Source: Nymphaea colorata (lineage: Eukaryota; Streptophyta; Magnoliopsida; Nymphaeales; Nymphaeaceae). From it: a DNA stretch of 42,500 nucleotides. Below the pieces are notes generated by a model. That model saw only the letters and a program-made list of their open reading frames with translations, had not been told where the DNA came from and did no database searches. The DNA is taken from contig NC_045140.1 of assembly GCF_008831285.2 (NCBI RefSeq), positions 29,321,981-29,364,480 of the forward strand. The letters are read 5' to 3'. Below, piece after piece: positions 21,736 through 31,419 of the stretch. Made by a program: the position numbers and the translations under genes. The first letter of the stretch is position 1. Each line of letters opens with the position of its first letter.

Positions 21736-21747
21736 TGGTATCAGAGC
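21736..21747 (+). other. Primer-binding site of element C (initiator tRNA-Met)
   Basis: TGGTATCAGAGC begins 2 bp after the LTR end. It is the standard plant PBS complementary to the 3' end of initiator tRNA-Met, where minus-strand DNA synthesis starts. Confidence 0.93.
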
Positions 21748-22305
21748 GCCTCTTGAGGAATGTTCGTCAGTTTGAGCACTTGGACCTTCGCATCGTCAGC
21801 ATCATCGGGCAGTGCCAGCGGATTTCTTGTGGTTTTATGATTATTTCAGCGGTCTTCTTTTCAGATTTGGGTTTTCTAGTGTCAGTATAGCAGTGAGAGT
21901 CCAGCCACGGTTTTCTTCAGTTGCGTAGACTAGACTTCGCTTGTCCACTCTTGACAAGTGTAGGGCTGTACACATCGTACACCCGAGGGCAGCCAAGCTC
22001 GAGGTGCGTCACCGAGGCACTAGGAGAGTGCGGTGATTTAGGCTCTTAGAGCCCGGCCGAGAGCGAAGTGTGGTTGCCGAGGCACTTAGGCGAAGTGCGG
22101 CATTAGGCGGGCCAACCCGTCTCCCTCGCCTTAGTTCTTACCCGCGGCAGCTAGAGCAGTGGCAGCGCGGATAGAATTGAGAGTGGCAGCAAGTTTTGTT
22201 TGGATTTCAGATTTGAGAGTGGCAGTGTAGACAGTTTTTGGATTTCGTAGTTAGGATTTCCGTAGCATAGTGCATCTTTGTCGCTGGTCCAACCAGATCA
22301 TACAC
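21748..22305 (+). other. Element C leader between PBS and gag
   Basis: This 558-base untranslated stretch has no gene. The middle (21938-22122) is a chain of hairpins shared with D (listed separately). The flanks are T-rich and hold short CAG/GGCAG repeats (about 21880-21910 and 22140-22240). No upstream open frame of note is seen. Confidence 0.7.
21938..22122 (+). other. Structured leader RNA of element C, with twin GAG-bulge hairpins
   Basis: Predicted stems in order: CTTGTC/GACAAG (21940-21958); GGG-c-TGTAC/GTACACCC (21963-21984); TCACC + bulge GAG + GCACT, loop AGGAG, AGTGC + GGTGA (22009-22036); GGCTC/GAGCC (22041-22053); TGCC + bulge GAG + GCACTT, loop AGGCG, AAGTGC + GGCA (22075-22102); and a weaker GGCGGG/CCCGTC with loop CCAA after that. 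The third and fifth have the same design. Element D has the same series with several stem pairs exchanged together. Confidence 0.75.
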
Positions 22306-25300
22306 ATGGCCAAGTCAAAGAAAAACTTGAACCCCGACGAGCCCGTGGTTGAGGAAACCACTTCGGACCCTCAAGAAGTCGCTCATAGGGCTTCCAACAT
22401 GGAGATGTCCGAGCATACGATCAACCGTCTTGGCAACCTTGAGCGAGAATTCGGCCAGTACCGTCGAGATATGGATAAGGCCGAAAACCATAGACGGCGT
22501 GATATAGAAAGACAATTCGACGAACTCCACAAAGACTTAGCCGAAATGAGGAAGAACCAACAAAGCGAAATGGACGAAGTGCGTGCAATGTTTAGGGTTC
22601 TAACCTCGAACCAGCAGCAAGGTACAGAGAGGGCTACTCAGGGCCCGAATACACGCCCAGACAAGGGTAAGGGTTTGTTAGTTGCACCGAACTACCAAAC
22701 CGACACTGAGGTCGATCACAATAACATCTCTCACATTGGGACGAGTACAGAAGGAGGTCGGTGCAATACCATGGCGCCTCCTCAAGGCAGGCATCAACAG
22801 GATGCCTACGATGATAGGACTCCCCGAGCACCATGTTTTGGACACCATAGCCAAAACCGAGTGGAGCTCATGTCCGAAGGGGAGCAAGACGAGTCTCCAG
22901 CTCGTCAAAGAAGAGGGTCTCGATTCCACCAAAGGCAAGAAGAGCGACGGACACCCTCAGTCCGATATGAGTTCCCTAAGTTCAACGGGGAACATTTGCG
23001 TGAATGGCTCTTCATGGCAGAGCGGTACTTCCTTTGTCACCACGTTCCCGAGGCAGAATGGATTGAGATAGCTACGGCAAACATGACCGGAGAAGCTACA
23101 ACGCATTATTTGTGGTTTAACCACAATAATGAAGAACAAACGTGGGAAAAATACAAGGCCAGTCTCCAACTCCAATTCGGGGACTCAACATTTATTGACT
23201 ATGATGAGGACTTGAAAAATCTAGTCCAGACCACTACCGTGCCAGCCTACAAAAGGCAGTTCGAGCACCTAGCTAGCATGGTCAGATGGCCTAAAAAGGC
23301 CCTCATCGGCGCTTTTAAGGGAGGCCTTAGAAATGACATAAAGCGAGAGATGAAAATTCATCGCTTTGAAAAGTTGGAAGAATGCATCGCCATGGCCCGT
23401 CTCTACGAAGAGAGAATCGAGGAAAGAAGAGCCGAGAAAAAGGCTCATAAATTTGATAAACAGAGGAAACGAAGCTCCTATTCCTCTGCTTCTCGCAGCC
23501 ACAAGAAGAAGATAGTTCCCTTCAAAAGGGGGAACGAACCACGGCCCTACCAGAACTCCAATCAAGGGCAGAGCAAGAAACCGCCTCTACGCTACCTCGC
23601 ACCTCAACAGATTGAGGAATACAGACGCAAGGGTCTGTGTTATAGGTGTGAGGGTAAATGGGATAAGTATCACAAGTGCCCAGCCTGCTTCAGGGTACAA
23701 GTGATAAGCGATGTCGAGTCAAGCTCATGTACAGATAGTGACTCATCCTCAAGCGCTTCCTACGAGTCCAGCTCATCCTCTTCAGAGGAGGAAGTAATTC
23801 AAAAGCGCCGGATCAAAAAGACCGAGAAAAAGAAAGAAATCGCTAAGGAAGAGACTCCCACTAAAGAGGAGAAACCCACTGAGGCCGAGTCTCTTCACTC
23901 GATGCAAGACCCGAATAAGCCCAACTCATTCCGTGTGTTTGGGAGGATCAACGGCAAGAAGATCCTCATTTTGTTGGACAACGGGGCCACACGAAACTTC
24001 CTAACTGAGGAAGCCGCCAGAAAGTGTAAGGTGCCCCTCGAATCCAGCTCACCCCAAACAATAGTCGTGGGAGGGGGTCTAAGGCTGAAATGCCTAAACG
24101 AAGGGAAGAACATGGAAGTCGTCATCAAGAAGAAGCCCTTCAAAATTGATTTCTTGGTTATTCCACTCGATGGAGTGGATTTGATTCTCGGTATGCCCTG
24201 GTTTTTCACTTTGGGTATCATATCGTGGGACGTGAAGAACTTTAGTATGACCTTCACGCCCGACGGGGAAGATGAGCCGATGACCTTACAAGGCATCACG
24301 AGCACTACACATCCCAAGGCTGCCTTACGAGCTATAGAGGCAGACCAACCAGCGTGTTGGGTGATGGCACTAGCGACGGATGTGCCATCAAAAGAAGAGC
24401 ATGAAGAGATTGTGCCTCCACGGATTCAGTCGGTGTTAGACCGCTACGAAGATTTGTTCGAGGAGCCAAAAGGACTACCTCCTCCTCGTTCCTATGACCA
24501 TCGGATTGTTATGACCCAAGGGGCCGAACCGGTCAATGTACGGCCCTACAAATATGGGTACAACCAGAAGGCTGAGATAGAGCGTCTGGTTAAGGAGATG
24601 TTAGAGAGTGGCATAGTTCAGCCAAGCAGCAATCCTTTTTCTTCTCCCGTCTTACTTGTGAAGAAGAAGGACAATACATGGCGCTTCTGTGTAGATTACC
24701 GCGCCCTGAACGAAGCCACGGTGAAGGACAGGCACCCTATACCTGTCATCGATGAGTTGTTGGATGAGCTAGCCGGCGCGACTATATTTTCCAAGATAGA
24801 CTTGAGAGCCGGCTACCATCAAATCAGAATGTGCAAGGATGACATCCCCAAAACGGCATTCAGGACACATGATGGGCACTACGAATTCCTCGTTATGCCC
24901 TTCGGTCTCACCAACGCACCGGCAACATTTCAAAGGTGCATGAACGATGTCTTTCGTCAATACCTCCGAGATTTTATATTGGTTTTCTTCGACGACATAC
25001 TTATATATAGTCAGACAGAGGAATTGCATGAGAAGCACCTTGCTACAGCTCTTCAGGTGCTACGTGATAACCAACTGTATGCAAAAAGGTCCAAATGCAG
25101 CTTTGGACAACCAAGCATTGGTTATCTTGGGCACATCGTGTGCCAACAAGGGGTTCGGGCAGACCCCGAAAAACTGGACGCCATGCAAAGATGGCCACTG
25201 CCTAAGGATCTGAAAGGACTCAGAGGTTTTCTAGGCCTCACGGGCTACTATCATCGCTTCATCCAGGGTTATGGACTAATAGCTCAGCCCTTAACCCAGA

Positions 25301-27279
25301 TGTTGAAGAAAGGGGCCTTTCAATGGACAGACAAGGCTAGGGCAGCCTTCGAGAAATTAAAAAATGCCCTTATGACTGCGCCAGTGCTTACCTTACCGGA
25401 CTTCAACAAACAATTTACAATTGAGACAGACGCATGTGATGTTGGAGTCGGGGCCGTCCTGAGCCAAGAAGGCCATCCTATTGCCTATATGTCAAAGGCC
25501 CTAACCAGTAGGGCAAGACCTCTTTCTACGTATGAGAAAGAGCTTTTAGCGATAGTCCTTGCAGTTGAAAAGTGGCGGCCTTACCTGATAGGGCGCAGAT
25601 TTTTTGTCAAAACGGACCAGAACTCGTTAAAGTACATGCTCAAGCAAAGAGTATCCACGCCTACCCAACAACGTTGGCTGGCCAAGCTGCTAGGATACGA
25701 TTTTGAGATTGAGTATAAGAAGGGTCCGGATAACACAGCGGCAGACTCTCTTTCCCGATTGACCGAGCAATTCATGACGCTTTCTGTGGTAGAAACGGAT
25801 ATATGGGAGCGATTAACCCAAGAGCAGAGAGAAGATCAATCCTTGAGGTTAATTCAAGCATCAATAGAACAAAATCCAGGATCTATCCCTTTATACACGG
25901 TCGGAGGGAATCTCTTGTTTAGGAAGAATCGCGCAGTGATTCCTCCTAATTCTGGGCTCAAGCAAGAACTCTTGCAACACTTCCATGACACACCAGCCGC
26001 AGGTCATGAGGGGGTTTCAAAAACCCTTGCTAGAGTGAAAGCCCAGTTTTGGTGGTGCGGCATGAAGGCAGACATACAACGTTACATCAGAAAGTGCGTG
26101 GTATGTCAGAGGGAGAAGTATGAGGCAATTAAGCCTCCAGGTCACTTGAATCCCCTCCCCATACCAACCAAGCCATGGACAGATGTAACCATGGACTTTA
26201 TAGATGCCATGCCCCGTTCCGAAGGCAAGGAAGCTGTGCTTGTGGTAGTGGATAGACTCACCAAGTATAGCCACTTCGCTCCCTTGCCTCGTTCGTATCA
26301 AGGGCCAATGGTGGCCAGCGTGTACCAAGAATTTATCGGCAAGCTCCACGGAATGCCACAGTCGGTCATGTGTGACCGTGACTCGATCTTTCTCAGTGCG
26401 TTCTGGCAGGAGTATATGAAGTTAATGGGTACAACGCTTAACTTCAGCACAGCCCACCATCCACAGACAGATGGTCAGAGCGAAATTGTGAACCGGTCTC
26501 TAGAGACCTACCTGAGGTGCTTCACGGGAGAGCGACCAAATACATGGGTAAAATTTTTACCATGGGCAGAATGGTCGTATAACACTAGTCTGCATTCGTC
26601 CACGAGCATGACCCCATATGAGGGTGTATACGGGTTACCTCCTCCTACTATTCCAAGGTACGAGGGAGGCACAGCTGAGGACGATCAGATTGATTGTGAA
26701 CTGCGCACACGAGAGGAAGTCTTGGACGCCCTCAAGCCAAACATTGCAAAGGCGCAGAACCGCATGAGACAAGTATATAACAAGGGTAAGAAAGACCGCG
26801 AATTCGAAGTGGGCCAGTATGTGTGGCTGAAGAGGTTGCCTCTGAAGCAGAGGTCGTTGATGGGCCAACCCTATTCAAAACTGTTACCTCGGTATTATGG
26901 TCCATTTCCGGTACTACAAAAGGTCGGAAAGGCAGTCTACAGGCTAGGCCTTCCAAGAACAGCCTTAGTACATCCAGTATTCCACGTTACATGGCTGAAG
27001 CCTCACCATGGGGATGTACCAACGATTATAGAGCAGGTGCCGGAGCAGTTGCCAACACCCTACCGCATCCTGAAGCACAGATATGTTCAACGCCAGGGTA
27101 GGACAAGGCATGAGGTACTGGTGGAATGGGAGGGCCCGGATAGAGGTACTTCTAGGGAAGAGTTTGGGTCAGTCGTCCATCATTTTCCCTCTTCTAGCGC
27201 TCGAGGACAAGCGCAATTTAGGGAGGGGGAATCTGTTATGGACCAACCACTTGGTGCCGACAGAGCAGGCCGGACCTAG
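22306..27279 (+). CDS. Element C gag-pol polyprotein, uninterrupted (1657 aa)
   Basis: This single-frame polyprotein encodes everything needed to copy and integrate the element; translation presumably starts at MAKSKK (22306), although an ATG at 22270 is in frame. Gag: coiled, charged N-terminus; capsid-like core from about residue 221; knuckle C-x2-C-x7-H-x-C at 445-458; Ser/Glu-rich linker about 471-520. Protease: D558-N-G-A. RT: Asp832 and FFDD Asp896/897. RNase H: D1042, E1079, D1104, D1147. Integrase: H1227, H1234, C1264, C1267 and D1297, D1357, E1393 (D-x35-E). A GPF module follows at about 1530-1550 and a chromodomain at about 1585-1628, where the usual Trp of TSWEEF is Arg1617. Only 14 codons extend into the 3' LTR, against 83-108 in the relatives. 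Oddities are the Asn beside the protease Asp, the Arg in the chromodomain and the lost tail; otherwise it looks functional. Confidence 0.96.
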   Translation: MAKSKKNLNPDEPVVEETTSDPQEVAHRASNMEMSEHTINRLGNLEREFGQYRRDMDKAENHRRRDIERQFDELHKDLAEMRKNQQSEMDEVRAMFRVLTSNQQQGTERATQGPNTRPDKGKGLLVAPNYQTDTEVDHNNISHIGTSTEGGRCNTMAPPQGRHQQDAYDDRTPRAPCFGHHSQNRVELMSEGEQDESPARQRRGSRFHQRQEERRTPSVRYEFPKFNGEHLREWLFMAERYFLCHHVPEAEWIEIATANMTGEATTHYLWFNHNNEEQTWEKYKASLQLQFGDSTFIDYDEDLKNLVQTTTVPAYKRQFEHLASMVRWPKKALIGAFKGGLRNDIKREMKIHRFEKLEECIAMARLYEERIEERRAEKKAHKFDKQRKRSSYSSASRSHKKKIVPFKRGNEPRPYQNSNQGQSKKPPLRYLAPQQIEEYRRKGLCYRCEGKWDKYHKCPACFRVQVISDVESSSCTDSDSSSSASYESSSSSSEEEVIQKRRIKKTEKKKEIAKEETPTKEEKPTEAESLHSMQDPNKPNSFRVFGRINGKKILILLDNGATRNFLTEEAARKCKVPLESSSPQTIVVGGGLRLKCLNEGKNMEVVIKKKPFKIDFLVIPLDGVDLILGMPWFFTLGIISWDVKNFSMTFTPDGEDEPMTLQGITSTTHPKAALRAIEADQPACWVMALATDVPSKEEHEEIVPPRIQSVLDRYEDLFEEPKGLPPPRSYDHRIVMTQGAEPVNVRPYKYGYNQKAEIERLVKEMLESGIVQPSSNPFSSPVLLVKKKDNTWRFCVDYRALNEATVKDRHPIPVIDELLDELAGATIFSKIDLRAGYHQIRMCKDDIPKTAFRTHDGHYEFLVMPFGLTNAPATFQRCMNDVFRQYLRDFILVFFDDILIYSQTEELHEKHLATALQVLRDNQLYAKRSKCSFGQPSIGYLGHIVCQQGVRADPEKLDAMQRWPLPKDLKGLRGFLGLTGYYHRFIQGYGLIAQPLTQMLKKGAFQWTDKARAAFEKLKNALMTAPVLTLPDFNKQFTIETDACDVGVGAVLSQEGHPIAYMSKALTSRARPLSTYEKELLAIVLAVEKWRPYLIGRRFFVKTDQNSLKYMLKQRVSTPTQQRWLAKLLGYDFEIEYKKGPDNTAADSLSRLTEQFMTLSVVETDIWERLTQEQREDQSLRLIQASIEQNPGSIPLYTVGGNLLFRKNRAVIPPNSGLKQELLQHFHDTPAAGHEGVSKTLARVKAQFWWCGMKADIQRYIRKCVVCQREKYEAIKPPGHLNPLPIPTKPWTDVTMDFIDAMPRSEGKEAVLVVVDRLTKYSHFAPLPRSYQGPMVASVYQEFIGKLHGMPQSVMCDRDSIFLSAFWQEYMKLMGTTLNFSTAHHPQTDGQSEIVNRSLETYLRCFTGERPNTWVKFLPWAEWSYNTSLHSSTSMTPYEGVYGLPPPTIPRYEGGTAEDDQIDCELRTREEVLDALKPNIAKAQNRMRQVYNKGKKDREFEVGQYVWLKRLPLKQRSLMGQPYSKLLPRYYGPFPVLQKVGKAVYRLGLPRTALVHPVFHVTWLKPHHGDVPTIIEQVPEQLPTPYRILKHRYVQRQGRTRHEVLVEWEGPDRGTSREEFGSVVHHFPSSSARGQAQFREGESVMDQPLGADRAGRT
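27220..27231 (+). other. Polypurine tract, element C
   Basis: AGGGAGGGGGAA followed by TC and the TGTTA start of the 3' LTR. It also encodes the REGES part of the polyprotein. Confidence 0.85.
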
Positions 27280-27856
27280 CCGGCTTAAGCGCAAGGCGTC
27301 TGAGCTGTGGGCTCAGACCATGGAGCATGTCGTAGACTCGACTCAAGAGGTTGGAGCAGCACCAATGCAGGTTGCAGCAGGAGGAGTGGGAGGAGCAACC
27401 AGGTCCGAAGAAGTGCTCAAACCGGATAGGCTTCAAGACGTTTCTGAACTAAGTGTTGGGCTCACCGAGTTAGTCAAGTTAACCCCTAATGTCAGTCCGG
27501 TCAACCTAGACGCTTGAGCCGATTCTAAGACCTAGAATTCTAGGCAATTGGCTAAGTCAAACGGACTTAGCCCATGCGCACCGAACCGAAGTGTGGGCGG
27601 CAACCCACACGAGGTCCCCGCCCTGGGCTCACAAGGCTCAGGGACGATTCATTTGATTTTCGAGCTTAGGCGCTAGGCCGCTCGTTTCTTTTCAGCACTT
27701 AGTCATTTTCGGTTCTTGTTTAAGTACTTAGTGATTCTTTGTCAATAACGAGTTTTGATCTCGTGACCTAGGCCGAGCGGGGTGTGCTCGGCGCAATTGC
27801 TTTGGATCAGATCTAGCGCGGGTTAGGTAATGTAAAACCCGCTTCAATTGGATTTG

Positions 27857-27863
27857 TATATAT
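27857..27863 (+). promoter_or_regulatory. TATA box, element C 3' LTR
   Basis: TATATAT, the same position as in the 5' LTR. Because D lies about 2.9 kb downstream inside this LTR, transcripts from here would run into D. Confidence 0.5.
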
Positions 27864-30803
27864 GTAATTGGATCTTAGAGAATGTATGCAATTTTGAAGA
27901 AAGGAATTCATTTGTCCGAGATTACTCTCTCTCCTCTCTCGAGGTCTCTTCTCCCTCTCGTCTCCCACCTTGCTCACCCGAGCCTGGCGTCTTCTCCCCC
28001 CTCGCGTCCTCTACCTCCAAGGCGCTTCCAATCCCTCCAAGAAACCTGTCCTTGAAGAGCCACAGTCCTTAGACACCGGCATAAGGCAGCAAAGGCTTAG
28101 GCGGATCTCCTCCACGGCGGCGGTCCCTCCTTCGTCCACGACAAGCTCCCCGGATTGAAGACATAATCAGGTTTGGTGCATTCTTCTTAATCACGAAGAA
28201 GAATAGAGGCCGAAGTTGAGATCGGGAAGGGTGAAGGCGCGTTCAACCACGGCTTCATCAAAACGACAAGGTTAGCCTTTTGATTCTCGTGTTTTCACCA
28301 AAGCTTGTGTTGAGATCGGTTTGGGCAGTGATCTTCTACGTTTCTGTGGTCTTTCCTCGGCATACCCGAGGCCTGACTTCGAGAAAGGTGAAGAAACCTG
28401 TCGGAAAGGGTCCCTTACACGATTTGGGGAACTTCCGAGTAATCTCTAGTTCTAATCAGATTTGATTGAATTGAACCGAGCGTTCTCCACGCATCAAAGT
28501 AGCAGATCTCGTGTTCGGCTTCGTATTTCGTCCCTCGGTGCGGGAGCTTAAACACAACAGAAATCAAGCTCCGATCGAGATTATTGAAGAATAAGGGATC
28601 CATCCGAATCGCCACAATCGGGAGAACAAAATATCATAACCCGGGGCGAATCCTAGCGGTGAAACGCAAATTCGAACTTCCCTCGGATTCCGGCAGCCTC
28701 CGGCTAATTCCTGCAATTCCCGACCAACTCCATTGATCCCGGCACTTAGGACCAGAATATCCCTCGTTCTGGAATCCCTATTCCAATTCGGAAGGGGCAA
28801 ATTGGACCAAGGAGGAAGGTACAAACCCTAGCCGCCGCACGAGGGAGATTCACCTCAACCTTGCTGCCGGTCGTCTCTAAGGTTAGTATTCGTGTTTCCT
28901 TCTTGTCCGTCGATTTCAGCCACGTGTCTCTATCTCGCCAGCTCCCCAGCTCATACCACCTAAGCCCTCCACGTGTCCTTGCTCGAGATCACCCTAGGAT
29001 CTCGAGCCCCAATCATTTAGGAAACGCCCACAGCCGCCGCGTCTTCCTCTTCTCCTCGCCATCTCCATTCGAGTCAACCCTAGCCCTAGCGTCGCCTCCA
29101 CCATCCATCTCGCCAGGTGTCAGCCATCCGAGCGTCCACCTTCCACCACCTCAACCAGCATCCTCTCGCGTAATCTAGCTGGGTCCCACGCGTTTTGACG
29201 CTACGCCCAGCTCGCTCCACGCAGTCACCCGATTGCCTCTTGCCTTAGCTGTTTTAGGAAACACTCTACGCGTCCTCACCCCCTTGCCGCAATCATCTCC
29301 TCCTCCTTACCGCGTCAACCCATAGCCCCTCATCTCTCCACGTGGCGTCATCCTAGGCCTGGTGAGAATCTTCGAGAGATCAAGAGAATAAACCCGGAAT
29401 TCTGTCCAGGTTCATTTAATTTCTTTCAATCTTCTCCCCTACGATTTAGGCAATTCCTCCTCGCATTTCCTCTACGCGTGATTATTTCCGCGTGACCTCT
29501 GTCGGTCGTTGATCTTGCCAAGTGGCAAGATCTTGGTGCACCCACTTGGCAAGACCAGCCAAGTCAACCGAGTCCTCTTAGGCGCCCTCATGCACCTCCC
29601 TCGCCCTTAGGTCAACCCCTTTTGACTGAGCCTACCTAGACCGACATCACTTCTCTTAACCTTAGTCAACATTAGGTCAATTGACCCTACCGAGCCCTCT
29701 TGAGTTCAAGCCACCCTAGTTGGCTCGAGTCTAGCTCGAGTGCCCCTTGACCCAGTCAACCCGGACCCACTCAGCTAGGTCCCTTAGTCAACCACCCATC
29801 TTAGTCAACCCTTACCTCACTCGGTCAACATTGACCATACCCGCGAGCTTAGGCTCGACCTGAACCCCCTCACTTGAGCCTCTCGTAGCTAGGTTACCCT
29901 AATCCGCACCTACACCCTTAACCTCCCTAGCCTACCTCAACCCTAACCCATCTTGACTGGACCGTCCTACCTATTAGAGCCCCACCGAACCGAGCGAACC
30001 CCAGCCTTAGTTAGGAATAGGTCTCCCCGGTCTCTTCCGGCTCTACACCTCGGCCGCGTCCTTCACCGTCGGCATCCAGCGACGAGCGTGGCCGAGCCAC
30101 ACCCGACGGTAGGCAGGTAGGCGCTGCCCCTTCCGGCAGCAGCCCCCCTCGGCACACAGGCAGCCCTTCCGGCCACGACAGCGTCGTCTTCTCCGGCAGC
30201 GGCCACCATCACGAACATCGGTTTCCAGCCGCGTCCCCTTCAGCGCCAAACGCCCTCGGCGTCGGCAGTCATACGCGCAGCCCGCATCTCCTCAGCCGGC
30301 ATCCGCAAGCATCCCGACGCTCGGCTCCTTCCAGGCGGCCCGTCGCTCTGCGTCAACAAGGCAGACGCGCGTCCAGCGACAGCGCGAGCTCTCGGCCAGC
30401 AGCGAGCGGCCACCTCCTCAGGCGCATCAGCCAGAATTCCAGCGGCGAAGTTCTTCGAACCGCAGCCTTCGGCCAGCGGTCTGAAGAGTGCAGCAGGCAT
30501 CCGAGGAGGCTCTCCTCAACCGGCCTTCTTGAACAGCAAGCTGCAATACCCGGGGGTTGGTTATCACCCTGGGTGCTTATCTGGCTACGCCAAGGACTTT
30601 CCTTGGCCGGTATACTCTGGACCCCCCTTGTAGCACGGGCGGGTTTTTGCTTTTGTTTGTTTAGGGCAGCATCTTAGTTTGCTTTCTGTTTTGTTTTAGC
30701 CTTGGCTTCGGCTCTGCTCCCCCGTGAGGTACCTCGAGGGCACTATGCCCGAGACACGACCACAAGGAGCAAGACCCCTATTTGCTTTTGTTGGGTGTGG
30801 TTT

Positions 30804-30808
30804 GGCCG
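30804..30808 (+). repeat. Target-site duplication of element D, left copy
   Basis: GGCCG directly before the D 5' LTR equals the 5 bases after the D 3' LTR (41194-41198). The uninterrupted C 5' LTR has GGCCG once at the matching point (near 21418), which confirms the insertion site. Confidence 0.95.
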
Positions 30809-30809
30809 T

Positions 30810-31115
30810 GTTACGGACCTACCAGATGGTCCAGACCCAGGCGAGGCTGAACAGCCCGAGCCAAGCACTAGACGGAGAAGAGCGTCAGATTTATGGGTTC
30901 GGTCTTTGCAGCACTTAGCCGAAGAAGCTCCCAAAGAGGCTAACGAAGCACCCGGTCAGGTTGCAGTGGGAGGAGCGGGAGGAGCAGCCACGTCCGCAAC
31001 GGTGCTCGAACAGGATGAACCTCAGGGTCACACTGAACCGGTTGTAGAACTCGCCGAGCGTAGGCTAGACGCACCCAAATCGAGTTTGACTTTCTCAACC
31101 CGCGAGGTCGTCTAA
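30810..31115 (+). other. Copy of the U3-encoded pol tail, element D 5' LTR
   Basis: Open for 101 codons in the pol phase, with RRRRASDLW and QVAVGGAGGA motifs. It differs from the 3' copy by only two substitutions seen by eye. It is not joined to pol in this position. Confidence 0.6.
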
Positions 31116-31234
31116 GACCAAGGGTCTTAAGCGAATGGCTCGGTCAATCAGACCGAGCCCTTATACTCCAAATGCGAAGTGAGGGCGCTTACCCTCACGA
31201 GGTCCCCCTCCTTGGGCTCACAAGGTTCAAGGAG
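31113..31234 (+). other. Four-hairpin block in U3, element D 5' LTR
   Basis: Same four hairpins as the 3' LTR block at 37787-37908. The first stem includes the TAA stop codon of the tail. Confidence 0.65.
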
Positions 31235-31412
31235 TCGATTTTAGTACTTAGGCGTTTTTAGCATTTGATCTTTGTTTTTATTAACTCATTTTACTTAGCG
31301 CCTTGGAGAATTGAAGTAGAGACCTAAGCCGGCGGGTTGTGCCAAGCACACTTAAGTTTTGGACTTTGGTTTTTGGATCCGCGCATGTAAATATCGGATC
31401 ATATTAGGATTG

Positions 31413-31419
31413 TATATAA
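31413..31419 (+). promoter_or_regulatory. TATA box, element D 5' LTR
   Basis: TATATAA with the CTCTCTCCTCTCC pyrimidine patch about 65 bp downstream. This is the promoter for the D genomic RNA, whose leader is shortened by the LTR deletion. Confidence 0.6.

Larger units (their letters stand above)
27234..30808 (+). repeat. Element C 3' LTR, left part
   Basis: It matches the 5' LTR from its first base, apart from an 11-bp absence shortly after the start, and continues at 41199-41509 beyond element D. The two pieces sum to 3886 bp, exactly 11 less than the 5' LTR. The four-hairpin block lies at about 27531-27643 and a TATA box at 27857-27863. The last 5 bases (30804-30808) are the D target site. 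Confidence 0.93.
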
